64,000 nt of DNA from the NCBI GenBank assembly GCA_016200005.1, contig JACQFP010000062.1, forward strand, positions 1-64,000. The letters run 5' to 3'. Numbering within the stretch: position 1 is the stretch's first letter; each line of letters begins with the position of its first letter. Position numbers and translations under genes: made by a program. The notes beneath the pieces were generated by a model. That model was not told where the DNA came from. It worked only from the letters and a program-made list of their open reading frames with translations, and made no database searches. This DNA comes from Verrucomicrobiota bacterium (GTDB lineage Bacteria; Verrucomicrobiota; Verrucomicrobiia; Limisphaerales; PALSA-1396). Positions 50,126 to 57,924 of this stretch are shown here, piece by piece.

Positions 50126-51415
50126 ATGGACATTCACAAACTCATCGCTGCAATCAACCCCAAGCTGTATTGCGCCGCGCGGCGGCGCCGAGAGACAGCA
50201 ACGCATCTGCGAGACGCCCCGCTTAAGCGCGACCATTTCGCCTATGTGAAAGCGGCAGCCGTTGCGCAATCGGTCGAACCAAACGGGGTGAGCTTGGAAC
50301 GTTTGGAAGAAATCAATCCCTTCCGTCTGGCCGGCTTCCAAAGTCCAGTCGAGCAGCACACATTGGTTTACGAAAATCTTGGGGACAGCATTGAGGCGCT
50401 GTACTTCAGTCTGCTCGACGAAATCACCTCACATGAAACGTGGCAGGTCACGAAACTCACGGACAGTTTTATAACGTCACCCGGCTCAGGAATGTTTGCC
50501 GACCTGGCTCGTCGTCAAATCCAGATGCAGCAGGAAGCGATGAAGACGCTGTCGGCCGCGCAACAACGCGCGCAACACATTCTGCACCTCATTTCTGAGC
50601 TGCGGATTGACCGCGAGTCCCTTCAAACAGGGCAGGGGACGAGCCAACCCGATCCGGTGCTGGAGCAGCGGAAACTGATCGACCGTCGTCTGCTGCGCAG
50701 TCAGGTGGATGCCTTGAAACTGCAAGTGCGCTGGTTGAAACCCTACTTGAAAGCAGCCCGACAACTCGGTTCGACCGCCAAACCCACGGCCGCGCTGGTC
50801 ACGGTGTTCAACTCCGCGTTGTTTGAACTGACGTTGCTGGCCGAAGCCGAATATCACGTGGACGAGGCCGTGGACCGTGGCGACCTGCCGGCCCTGTTCA
50901 AGAAGTCAAAACTGCGCGCGCCCCGACCGGTCATCGTGATTGAACTCAGCGTTCGCGCCGTTCCGGAACGCATTGGCAGCGGGAGTTACGGATTTCGCGG
51001 GCGCACTCATATACGCTTCACCAGCTATGCCCTGAACCAACAAGAAATCACCGTGCTTCGTCGCGAACTCGACCGTGGCGAATTGCAGGAAACCTTCGAT
51101 GTGCTGAGTCCCGAGCCCATGGCCGACCTTGATATAATCGTGAACGAGATCGAATCGCTCATCGAAGAACCAAAAACGAAGGACACATCCGCCCCACCGG
51201 ACGACCCCAATCCGTTCAGCGCCCTGTTCTCCCTGCACGAACTGTTCGCCCCCAAGACTGCGGTCCCAAATTCAACTCAAGATGAGTTTGTTCCCATTCG
51301 ACCCGACTCGGACCTGGAGGAAGTGCTGCGGTCGGAGGCAATTCTGGAGGCACGTCGTCACTGCCAGAAGTTTTACGAGACCATGAAGCGTCGGCACCAC
51401 ATGGCTTGCGTCTGA
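50126..51415 (+). CDS. Hypothetical protein downstream of the winged-helix gene
   Basis: A 429-residue protein with GAGGGGA just upstream of the ATG. It starts with basic segments (YCAARRRRETATHLRDA), then a helical region with probable coiled coil (about 125-170 and 190-230), and an alpha/beta C-terminal half (VIVIELSVRAVPERI, then HIRFTSYALNQQEI). The end is acidic, then basic. No family is recognised. It lies 48 bases downstream of the winged-helix gene on the same strand and probably forms an operon with it. Whether it belongs to the Argonaute system or the plasmid-like region is unclear. Confidence 0.65.
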   Translation: MDIHKLIAAINPKLYCAARRRRETATHLRDAPLKRDHFAYVKAAAVAQSVEPNGVSLERLEEINPFRLAGFQSPVEQHTLVYENLGDSIEALYFSLLDEITSHETWQVTKLTDSFITSPGSGMFADLARRQIQMQQEAMKTLSAAQQRAQHILHLISELRIDRESLQTGQGTSQPDPVLEQRKLIDRRLLRSQVDALKLQVRWLKPYLKAARQLGSTAKPTAALVTVFNSALFELTLLAEAEYHVDEAVDRGDLPALFKKSKLRAPRPVIVIELSVRAVPERIGSGSYGFRGRTHIRFTSYALNQQEITVLRRELDRGELQETFDVLSPEPMADLDIIVNEIESLIEEPKTKDTSAPPDDPNPFSALFSLHELFAPKTAVPNSTQDEFVPIRPDSDLEEVLRSEAILEARRHCQKFYETMKRRHHMACV

Positions 51416-51429
51416 TTCGTGTCGCTCAC

Positions 51430-51702
51430 TTACCTCGAATCGTCGAGTGTTATTACTCCTATCGGTAATGCTATTTGCACGGCCATGAAAAAGCTCATCT
51501 TGAAGATGGGCAGGAAGAGTTTCACGGACGCGCCGCCGATGTAGAAGTCTTCCATCGGCGGGATGCCGACGATGGTGGCGGGATAGACGGCGTCTTTGCG
51601 ATGCGTGATGCCCGTGACATGGAACACGGGATACGGCTCGGTCGGGTCAACGTAGCCTTCGATAACGAAGTCGGCGTTGGAGGGGAGCTCGAGAGCGTTG
51701 GT
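51430..51702 (-). pseudogene. Remnant of a UbiD-family decarboxylase gene
   Basis: The minus strand encodes TNALELPSNADFVIEGYVDP, directly joined to YPVFHVTGITHRKDAVYPAT and VGIPPMEDFYIGGASVKLFL. These are strongly UbiD-like blocks, in order, but the glycine-rich EGPFGDHTG block that normally lies between them is missing, an in-frame internal deletion. The frame is closed by a stop upstream and runs into unrelated residues after PIFKM. It is therefore a fossil, not a gene, between two plasmid-like units. Confidence 0.75.
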
Positions 51703-51785
51703 CTAAAGTATTGAATTCCGCGGAACCCGGCTTCTCCGAATCCAATGCGCGCAATCCTTTTTAAGGTTGCGCCCTACGCTTGGGC

Positions 51786-51965
51786 ATGGCCAAGCGAAAA
51801 GTTTCTTCATTCAAGGATCGCCAGGCGGTTCTGCACGTATTGCGCGAACTGCGGAGCATGTTGCATGACATGAACCACAAGCTCGATCATCTCATCGAAC
51901 GCTACCGCAAGTTCTACTTCACCACCGACTTCTCCGATTCAAATCAGCACGAGTTCAAAGGCTGA
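51786..51965 (+). CDS. Small coiled-coil protein
   Basis: A 59-residue, basic, mostly helical protein (MAKRKVSSFKDRQAVLHVLR...) with a heptad-like stretch of leucine, histidine and methionine (LRELRSMLHDMNHKLDHLIE). The ATG at 51786 has no clear ribosome binding site. No family recognised. Confidence 0.5.
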   Translation: MAKRKVSSFKDRQAVLHVLRELRSMLHDMNHKLDHLIERYRKFYFTTDFSDSNQHEFKG

Positions 51966-52050
51966 CCTTCTCAGGTTGGCTCCCGGTCCCGGCTGTGCGC
52001 GTTTTGACGCCCACAACCCTCAACGGACCCCGAACTCAAGGAATGCATTT

Positions 52051-52068
52051 CGAGCCGGTCACGGCTCG
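52051..52068. promoter_or_regulatory. Short perfect inverted repeat
   Basis: CGAGCCG (52051-52057) and CGGCTCG (52062-52068) pair perfectly around a 4-base loop, GTCA. There is no T-tract. It lies about 110 bases before the SSB-like gene. It could be an operator or a structural RNA element in the leader. Confidence 0.35.
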
Positions 52069-52179
52069 GCGAGCGTGAGCTTTACGTTCGCGACAATTTC
52101 CCGATAGCGACAGCCCTGTGCCAGTGGGTGCTGGGTAGAGCAACGCCTTCGCGGAAAGAACAAGAAAGGAACAAGCAAC

Positions 52180-52491
52180 ATGAACCTGTGTGTGTTAGCC
52201 GGGCGCATCGTTCGGAATGCCAGCGTCAAGGGCGTGGACCGGAAAGTTCTGCGGTTTACCGTGGAGACCCGGGACGGCCATGACGAAGGCGAGACGAAGG
52301 AGCGCGTGAACCAAGTGCCCTGTGTCCTGTTTGGTCCGTCGCCGGAGTTGGAGCAGAAGCTCATCAGCCACGGGGAAGGATTGCGCGTGGAGTTACAGGG
52401 CCGGATCGCCTCGTGGAATGGAGAAGCCAATGGGAGGTCGAACGTAGAAGTCGTGGTTTTTAATCGCAGCCTGACCTTCGCGAAAGACTGA
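52180..52491 (+). CDS. Single-stranded-DNA-binding-like OB-fold protein
   Basis: A 103-residue protein with the SSB pattern: LAGRIVRNASVKGVDRKVLRFTVET, a central strand (VNQVPCVLF), VELQGRIASWNG and a last strand (NVEVVVFNRSLTF). It is shorter than cellular SSB and has no acidic C-terminal tip, so it may not recruit the usual partners. GAAAGGA lies a little far upstream. It precedes a terminator hairpin and then the primase gene, as in plasmid backbones. Confidence 0.8.
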   Translation: MNLCVLAGRIVRNASVKGVDRKVLRFTVETRDGHDEGETKERVNQVPCVLFGPSPELEQKLISHGEGLRVELQGRIASWNGEANGRSNVEVVVFNRSLTFAKD

Positions 52492-52514
52492 TTCCCTTCA
52501 ACCTCAAACCCGAG

Positions 52515-52553
52515 AGAGGAGAAGCTCAACGGCTTCTCCTCTTTCTTTTTTTC
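52515..52553 (+). terminator. Rho-independent terminator between ssb-like and primase genes
   Basis: A perfect 11-base-pair stem (52515-52525 with 52532-52542), loop TCAACG, followed by a T-rich tract to 52553. The next start codon is only 14 bases further on, so the ribosome binding site of the primase gene (CTGGAGG) lies directly behind the T-tract. Confidence 0.85.
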
Positions 52554-52567
52554 TGGAGGACCAAATT

Positions 52568-53557
52568 ATGAACAAGCAATTCATCGGTTTCGACCGATTG
52601 AAACAATCCATATCCATGGAGCAGGTGTTGGGGCGGTATGGATTATTGGAAACGCTGCGACGCGGCGCGGACAGCCTGAGCGGGGTCTGTCCGTTGCATC
52701 GCGGCCACAACTCGACGCAGTTCCGGGTGAACCTGGTGAAGAACTGCTGGATCTGTTTCGGAGACTGTCACGGCGGCGGGAGCATCGTGGACTTCGTGAG
52801 CCAGATGGAAAAGGTCGGCATCCGGGAGGCCGGGCTGTTGTTACAGGACTGGTTTAACCTCGAATCGGGCAATGGGCATGAAGCCCTTCGTCCGGTGGCA
52901 AAGGAGAAAGTCATCCCGATTCGGAAGGAAACCAATCCGCCCTTGCGCTTCTCATTGGGGGCACTGGACGGAGCGCATTCGTATCTGACAAAGCGCGGGC
53001 TGACACCAGAAACCATCCGCACTTTCGGCTTGGGGTATTGTTCGCGCGGAATGTTGCGAGGTTGGGTTGCGATTCCGATTCACGACGCGAAAGGAAATCT
53101 GGTGGCGTATGCCAGTCGCTGGCCGGGCACACCGCCGGACGAACAGCCCAAATACCGTCTGCCGTGCGGTTTCCGAAAGTCGCTCGAACTGTTCAACCAA
53201 CATCGGGCGGTGAAGGAAAGCGCTGCCGAATCACTGGTGGTGGTCGAAGGATTCTTCGGGTGCATGAGAATATGGCAGGCAGGCCATCGCCGGGTCGTGT
53301 CGCTGATGGGCAGCATGTTGTCACCGGGACAGGAAGATTGCATCGTGCAACTCGCCGGAGAGAGTGGTCATGTGCTGCTGTTGTTCGATGAGGACGCGGC
53401 GGGAAGAAAAGGCAGGGCCGAAGCACAGGAACGGTTAGGCAAGCACGTCGTTGTGAACATCGTCCGGCTGGCTGAAGGGCAACAGCCTGATTCGCTTGAA
53501 CCGGAAGCACTCCTGGCATTGATCGAGCAACATTCGGAGAAGGGAGTGGCCGCATGA
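52568..53557 (+). CDS. DnaG-type primase with CHC2 zinc finger and Toprim domain
   Basis: A 329-residue primase, much shorter than chromosomal DnaG. The zinc site is C41, H44, C60, C63 (VCPLHRGHN... CWIC), and the catalytic Toprim domain has E227 (VVVEGFFG) and D274-x-D276 (LLFDEDAAGR). The C-terminal helicase-binding domain is missing. Such primases are carried by plasmids and integrative elements to start their own replication. Its stop overlaps the radC start (ATGA). Confidence 0.9.
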   Translation: MNKQFIGFDRLKQSISMEQVLGRYGLLETLRRGADSLSGVCPLHRGHNSTQFRVNLVKNCWICFGDCHGGGSIVDFVSQMEKVGIREAGLLLQDWFNLESGNGHEALRPVAKEKVIPIRKETNPPLRFSLGALDGAHSYLTKRGLTPETIRTFGLGYCSRGMLRGWVAIPIHDAKGNLVAYASRWPGTPPDEQPKYRLPCGFRKSLELFNQHRAVKESAAESLVVVEGFFGCMRIWQAGHRRVVSLMGSMLSPGQEDCIVQLAGESGHVLLLFDEDAAGRKGRAEAQERLGKHVVVNIVRLAEGQQPDSLEPEALLALIEQHSEKGVAA

Positions 53558-54012
53558 AACCACCGCAGGAGTTCAAGGTGGTGTCGTTGCGGGAATGTCC
53601 GACCCCGGAAACGCTGCTGATCTGTGAGACGCCCGAACAGGTGGCGGAATACTGGCGGCTGAACATCACGAGCAATCCGTATTACAACTCGGATTGCGAA
53701 TGTCTGGCCGTGTTGCTGTTGAACACGCGAAGGCGGGTCAAAGGCCATCAACTGCTGAGCTTCGGCACGATCGACACTCTGCTTGTTGACGTTCGCACGG
53801 TGTTTCGCGGCGCAATCATTGCCAGCGCTGCCGCCCTGGTGCTGGCACACAATCACCCTTCGGGTGACCCCACACCGAGCGAAGCGGACATCAAAGTCAC
53901 ACGCGACCTGATTCGTGCCGGGCAACTGCTCAAAATTGAAGTCTTGGACCACGTCATCATTGGCGTGGGCCGGCATTCGTCTCTTCGAAGTCTGGGCTAT
54001 TTCGCCTGTTAG
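53554..54012 (+). CDS. radC: RadC-family JAMM/MPN+ protein
   Basis: A 152-residue RadC domain protein. The JAMM metal site is complete: HNH at 99-101, seven residues, then S109-x-x-D112 (HNHPSGDPTPSEAD). The family is common on mobile elements; despite the old name its role in DNA repair is doubtful, and peptidase or nuclease activity has been proposed. It lacks the N-terminal helix-hairpin-helix of chromosomal RadC. It is translationally coupled to the primase gene. Confidence 0.92.
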   Translation: MKPPQEFKVVSLRECPTPETLLICETPEQVAEYWRLNITSNPYYNSDCECLAVLLLNTRRRVKGHQLLSFGTIDTLLVDVRTVFRGAIIASAAALVLAHNHPSGDPTPSEADIKVTRDLIRAGQLLKIEVLDHVIIGVGRHSSLRSLGYFAC

Positions 54013-54024
54013 CGAACCGTTCAC

Positions 54025-54079
54025 ACCCGCCGTCCTCCGACTGCGGGTCTTCCCTTTCCCGACGGATCCAACCGTCGGG
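54025..54079 (+). terminator. Two successive hairpins after radC
   Basis: ACCCGC/GCGGGT (54025-54030 with 54043-54048) is followed by a pyrimidine-rich tract, and then CCCGACGG/CCGTCGGG (54058-54065 with 54072-54079, loop ATCCAA). A third small hairpin, ACGCC/GGCGT, lies at 54111-54124. The first resembles a terminator; the others shape the leader before the next gene. Confidence 0.55.
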
Positions 54080-54200
54080 GACTCAACCGAAGAACTCATA
54101 CCAAGTCGAAACGCCGCGAGGCGTCTGTGCGTATGCGCGCACACTGATGAGACTCAATCTCGCAGCCAACAAACGAACAATGAAAGGTTAGAACAACAGT

Positions 54201-54422
54201 ATGAAAAACATCACAGTCAAATACGGCGTGGACAGCATCACCAAGCAGGTCGAGGACGACTTCACGTTCGGCGACTTGCAGGAGAGTGATGTGTTCAAGG
54301 CCGCCCTCGGCTTTGGCGACCACACCAAGGCGCTGGTGGAAGGCATCGAACAGGACCGCAGCACGGTGATCCCGGCCGGGGCCACGGTGCGTCTGGAGAC
54401 CGCCGCCAACACCAAGGCGTAA
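54201..54422 (+). CDS. Candidate ubiquitin-like beta-grasp modifier
   Basis: A 73-residue protein whose pattern of strand-turn-strand, helix, loop and final strand (KNITVKYG...FTFGDL...KAALGFGDH...GATVRLETA) suits a beta-grasp fold of the ubiquitin-like type. It does not end in Gly-Gly but in NTKA, so if it is a modifier the tail would need processing or use another terminus. The main support is context: E2-like, E1-like and JAMM genes follow within 3.4 kb, as in PRTRC-like and other bacterial ubiquitin-like operons. It may correspond to the PRTRC protein C position. The fold call is inference. Confidence 0.5.
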   Translation: MKNITVKYGVDSITKQVEDDFTFGDLQESDVFKAALGFGDHTKALVEGIEQDRSTVIPAGATVRLETAANTKA

Positions 54423-54440
54423 ACCACAACCCCTGACTGG

Positions 54441-54480
54441 AGAGCCCGCTTCCTTCACCGGAGGCGGGCTTTCCTTTTTC
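54441..54480 (+). terminator. Strong terminator between the modifier and E2-like genes
   Basis: A long hairpin (54441-54454 with 54461-54474, loop TTCACC, with a few G-U pairs) centred on AGCCCGC/GCGGGCT is followed by a T-rich tract (54471-54480). The next ATG lies four bases after the tract, leaving almost no room for a promoter or ribosome binding site. Confidence 0.85.
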
Positions 54481-54484
54481 CACC

Positions 54485-55180
54485 ATGGAAACCACAGAAA
54501 TCATCATCCGGGAAAACGGGACTCTCACCCAGAGAGTCATACGCGAACGCGATCTGAAAGCCGAGCAATCGGTACTGGACGCGTTGACGGAGGGAATGAC
54601 GCGGATCATTCGGAATGTCCTGTCATTGCCTGAATGGGGCTTGGTACATGCCAATGTTGGCAACAACGACACGATCTGGTCGGCAGTCATTGACCGGATT
54701 CCGTTGCACGCACGGTTTCGGTTGATCAACAACGTACTTGTGCCGGCGTTCGCGTCGGCGAGCGACGTCGAGATGCAGCTGGTCTGGCGCGCGCCCAAGG
54801 AAATGCGCCTGGCCTTCGTGGTTCGCACCGCGGTCGAAAACGATTGCGTCAAAATTGACGGCAATTGGCTCTTCGCCTGTGACCAAGACCACCGAGGTTA
54901 CCGGCTGCCCCTGCCCAACCTGCACGACGATTGCCTGATCTGCACGGGCAATTTCGACGACCGGTACGACTCCGGCGGCGAGTGTGTCACCGCCAGCCTG
55001 GAGCAATTCCGCAAATCCAAGTGGAACGCCGACCTGATGCGAACGGTGGAGCGGTCGCAGAAGTTCTTCCGGTTTCAGCCGACGAACGAGACGTTTGAGA
55101 CACTGCCGATCGAGGCGGCGGATTGGACGTCGCTCTGTGACAAGGTGTCCACGGACATCATGGAAAGGGTCGTCGTATGA
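54485..55180 (+). CDS. E2-like/PRTRC-B-like protein
   Basis: A 231-residue protein. Residues 139-157 contain LPNLHDDCLIC: Pro-Asn, seven residues, then cysteine C153, the exact spacing of the HPN...IC motif of ubiquitin E2 enzymes, with the usual histidine replaced by leucine. The segment also resembles the N-(L/V)-(F/H)-x-D-G-x-V/I-C-x-G signature I recall from PRTRC protein B. The first 110 residues are less conserved. It would carry the modifier on C153. No ribosome binding site is visible, since a terminator abuts the ATG. It overlaps the next gene by 4 bases. Confidence 0.6.
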   Translation: METTEIIIRENGTLTQRVIRERDLKAEQSVLDALTEGMTRIIRNVLSLPEWGLVHANVGNNDTIWSAVIDRIPLHARFRLINNVLVPAFASASDVEMQLVWRAPKEMRLAFVVRTAVENDCVKIDGNWLFACDQDHRGYRLPLPNLHDDCLICTGNFDDRYDSGGECVTASLEQFRKSKWNADLMRTVERSQKFFRFQPTNETFETLPIEAADWTSLCDKVSTDIMERVVV

Positions 55181-55512
55181 CTGCCCCGGCCAAATCCAGC
55201 GGGCTGCTGCCGCTGGTCACAAAACTGAAAGCCTGCCCAACACTGGACGACAGCTTCTCTCAGAAGCTGCTAATCGAGACGTGGGGCTGCTTGAAACGAA
55301 CCGACCTGGAACACGGCGACGAACTCACCCCCTCCATCATGGCGGGTCTGGTGCTGTTTGACGAAGAACACTTTGTGCGGCTGCTAAACGAGGCGGAGCA
55401 TTCGCAACTGGCTGCCCTGGCCAAAACGGCCCTGGAGCGATTCAAGGAAAAATCCAATCCGCCCAACAAACTCGGCAAAACCATTGCCGCAGCCCTGAAG
55501 GAGAAAATATGA
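55177..55512 (+). CDS. Hypothetical protein between E2-like and E1-like genes
   Basis: A 111-residue helical protein (MTAPAKSSGLLPLVTKLKAC...) overlapping both neighbours by 4 bases (ATGA). No family is recognised. Its position inside the E2-E1 unit suggests an adaptor of that pathway. Confidence 0.6.
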   Translation: MTAPAKSSGLLPLVTKLKACPTLDDSFSQKLLIETWGCLKRTDLEHGDELTPSIMAGLVLFDEEHFVRLLNEAEHSQLAALAKTALERFKEKSNPPNKLGKTIAAALKEKI

Positions 55513-56168
55513 ACTACATCATCGGTTGCGGGGGCGTGGGTTCGGCCATCGTCCCCTCATTCTGCCTGCTCAGGAGTCCTGACGAGATCACCCTGATTGA
55601 CGGCGACACCATCGAACGGAAAAACCTCAACCGCCAGATGTTTGACGCCAGCCAGATCGGGATGAACAAGGCACAGGCCTTGGCAGGCAGATTCGGATGC
55701 CGCTCCCTCCCGGAGTGGTTCGCGCGCGGCAACATCCGCCATTTCAGGAATGATTGGCTGATCTGCCTTGTGGACAATCATCGCGCGCGCCTCGAAACGC
55801 TCGAGGAGTGTGACGACTACGGCTGCCAGGCCATCATCGCCGCAAACGAGATGCACTCGGCGGAAGCATACTACTACCGGCGGGTCTGGAAGGGCACACC
55901 GCGCGACCCGCGCGTTTACTACCCGGAGTTGACAACCGACCACAGCGGCGATCCGCGCGCGGCGTCGATTGGTTGCACGGGTGAGGTTCAGGAAAACAAC
56001 CGGCAATTGGTATCGGCGAACCTGATGGCGGCGGCCTTGGCGGAACACCTGTTCGTGTTGTGGCAGATGAAAGCACCACGGCTGGACAAGGAGACGGTCG
56101 AGTTGCTGCCCTACAGATTCGCGGCCAACCTGACCCAACTGGAAACCTACCGGCAGAAAGGAGGATAA
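55509..56168 (+). CDS. ThiF/E1-like adenylating enzyme
   Basis: A 219-residue E1-like enzyme that would adenylate the C-terminus of a modifier with ATP. It starts directly with the Rossmann nucleotide loop (IIGCGGVGSAIV, residues 4-15), followed by ITLIDGDTIERKNLNRQ (D31/D33, N41, R42) and K54 in GMNKAQA, the ATP-binding set of the family. C156 in SIGCTGEVQENNRQ is the probable thioester cysteine in the crossover loop. The zinc-binding CxxC pairs of MoeB/ThiF are missing. It matches the ThiF-related member of PRTRC cassettes. AAGGAG precedes the ATG, and it overlaps the previous gene by 4 bases. Confidence 0.85.
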   Translation: MNYIIGCGGVGSAIVPSFCLLRSPDEITLIDGDTIERKNLNRQMFDASQIGMNKAQALAGRFGCRSLPEWFARGNIRHFRNDWLICLVDNHRARLETLEECDDYGCQAIIAANEMHSAEAYYYRRVWKGTPRDPRVYYPELTTDHSGDPRAASIGCTGEVQENNRQLVSANLMAAALAEHLFVLWQMKAPRLDKETVELLPYRFAANLTQLETYRQKGG

Positions 56169-56169
56169 C

Positions 56170-56787
56170 ATGAGTGAAGTCATGACCGCGCCTCAACCAG
56201 TGGAGCGCAAATGTCGGCTCGAGGAAGTGTTCGATGCGAACTTTATCGGGCTCATCCGGCTCGTGCCAAGAAATCCGTTCGTCCGGGCGTTGATCCTGAA
56301 GCTGGCGGGGAAGATGCCCGGGCCGGAGCGCGAAACGTTCGAACAGATCAAGGAGTGGGTGGAAACGAACTGCGACAAGCGGGTCAGACCTGCGTCCGTC
56401 CGAAGGGGCAGAAACAACCCGGATGACGGCATCGCGATCAACGTCGAGTTCTCGGAGACGGAATACGGTCGGGCGGATTATTCTGTGCCGCGCTCCGGTA
56501 GCGAAGAGTTCCGCATCGACGCCGAGGACCTGATGGAGATGGTTCAAGCGGCCGTTGACGCGGGCGAGGGTGTTGACGGAATCGTGGAAGTCATCGCCGA
56601 GAAAATTGACGGTGACGCGTGGAACCAGTGCAACCCAGACCTGGATAACTACGGGGACTACGACTACAGCGAACAAGAAGCGACCGATTCTGGAAATTGC
56701 GGAACCAGCTACTCCAAAAACGAGATTCGCAATGCCGTGCTTGCCTTCGTGCGGGAACGGCATCCGGAACTGGCGGCGGAACTATAA
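56170..56787 (+). CDS. Hypothetical acidic protein in the E1/JAMM unit
   Basis: A 205-residue protein, acidic in its second half (about 115-180), with no family recognised. AAAGGAGG gives a strong ribosome binding site. One base separates it from the E1-like gene, and 12 bases from the JAMM gene. It may be a substrate, adaptor or PRTRC-type accessory protein. Confidence 0.65.
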   Translation: MSEVMTAPQPVERKCRLEEVFDANFIGLIRLVPRNPFVRALILKLAGKMPGPERETFEQIKEWVETNCDKRVRPASVRRGRNNPDDGIAINVEFSETEYGRADYSVPRSGSEEFRIDAEDLMEMVQAAVDAGEGVDGIVEVIAEKIDGDAWNQCNPDLDNYGDYDYSEQEATDSGNCGTSYSKNEIRNAVLAFVRERHPELAAEL

Positions 56788-56799
56788 CGAAAGGAAAAA

Positions 56800-57750
56800 A
56801 TGAAACTCATCAAGATCAACAAACCACAAGTCAGTGAAACGAAGGAAGTCCCCGGCCTCTTGAACTGCCGGATCGAGTACGAGGTCAAGACGGCCAAGGG
56901 AAGGTTGGAGTATGTCGGGCCGAAGTTCGCGCCGGAGATGTGGCATCAGGTGCTGTCGTTCTTCCGGTGGACGCACAAGGAGATGCAGAGCGAGAGCCAG
57001 GTGCGTCTCTACGTCAACCACAAGCTGGGACGTTGGGGCGCGTGGGCGTTTCCACAGGTGGCCCGCACAGGGATGAGCGCAAGAGAACTGCCGACGCCCG
57101 AGACACCGGAGCAGGCGCAGGAACGGTTTGCCTCGTGGCAATCCGAGCCGTCGGATGACTGGCTCTACTTCGGCACCGTGCATCACCATTGCTCGGCCAG
57201 TGCGTTCCAGTCCTCGACGGACGAGCAGAACGAATGGAATCAGGACGGGCTGCACCTCACGGTGGGCCGGATGGATGCGGAGCAGCACGACCTGCACGCC
57301 CGGCTGTATGTGGACGGCAATTGCTTCGAGCCGGACCTGAGTCAATTCTGGCCGATTGATCCGGGACTGGCGGCCATGATTCCGCCCGGCATGCTCAACG
57401 AACTGGCGCGTTTCCAGATGAGCGCGAAGGTCACGGTGGACTTTCCCGACGCCTGGAGAACGAACATGGTGGACGTGCAAACAGAACGGCCATCGTGGGA
57501 TCGCAATCCGCAGTGGGGCTTGGACCGATCGGAACTGGGGCCGCTCTTATACGCCCGGGTGGATGAAGCGCTGGAGGAAATCCATCGGCGCTGCGCGGCC
57601 GATTCGGTCGGAGAGGAAGAGTGGTTGGCTGAATTGAGCACGCTCGCGGCAAGCGAAATCAGCCAGATCATCATCGAGGCCTGTGTGAAGCACGGCGTCA
57701 CACCCGATGAACTCCTCGTCGAGATGGCCCAAGGCCCGTTCGACTACTGA
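56800..57750 (+). CDS. JAMM/MPN+ isopeptidase-like protein
   Basis: A 316-residue protein with a complete JAMM zinc site: H128-x-H130, seven residues, S138-x-x-D141 (HHHCSASAFQSSTDE), with a preceding glutamate candidate in APEMWHQV (E46). The following strand (DGLHLTVGRMD) and LHARLYVDG suit the JAB fold. In eukaryotes and bacterial ubiquitin-like operons JAMM proteases remove the modifier from its target; that role is likely here because E1-like and E2-like genes lie just upstream. The C-terminal 120 residues are helical and unassigned. GAAAGGA precedes the ATG. It may occupy the place of PRTRC protein A. Confidence 0.82.
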   Translation: MKLIKINKPQVSETKEVPGLLNCRIEYEVKTAKGRLEYVGPKFAPEMWHQVLSFFRWTHKEMQSESQVRLYVNHKLGRWGAWAFPQVARTGMSARELPTPETPEQAQERFASWQSEPSDDWLYFGTVHHHCSASAFQSSTDEQNEWNQDGLHLTVGRMDAEQHDLHARLYVDGNCFEPDLSQFWPIDPGLAAMIPPGMLNELARFQMSAKVTVDFPDAWRTNMVDVQTERPSWDRNPQWGLDRSELGPLLYARVDEALEEIHRRCAADSVGEEEWLAELSTLAASEISQIIIEACVKHGVTPDELLVEMAQGPFDY

Positions 57751-57820
57751 AAACTGAAACCGCCGGATGCAGAACCAATCCCTATGATCTGGTCATCGCC
57801 GGCGCACCCCACCCCTCAAG

Positions 57821-57846
57821 CCTGAGCCGGGTGGTTCAGGTTTTTC
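57821..57846 (+). terminator. Terminator after the JAMM gene
   Basis: CCTGAGCC (57821-57828) pairs with GGTTCAGG (57833-57840) around GGGT, with one G-U pair, followed by TTTTT. It closes the E2-E1-JAMM unit. Confidence 0.75.
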
Positions 57847-57867
57847 ACAAACCAAACAAACCCGAAG

Positions 57868-57899
57868 AAGCCGGAGTCGCCAGTGCGCGGGTCCGGCTT
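57868..57899 (+). promoter_or_regulatory. Second hairpin in the ligase leader
   Basis: AAGCCGGA (57868-57875) pairs with TCCGGCTT (57892-57899) in a perfect 8-base stem, 25 bases before the ligase ATG. It has only a weak T-tract after it. It resembles the GCCGG-type hairpins before several other genes of this region. Confidence 0.6.
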
Positions 57900-57924
57900 G
57901 TCCATTTCAACAAAACAAAATAAC

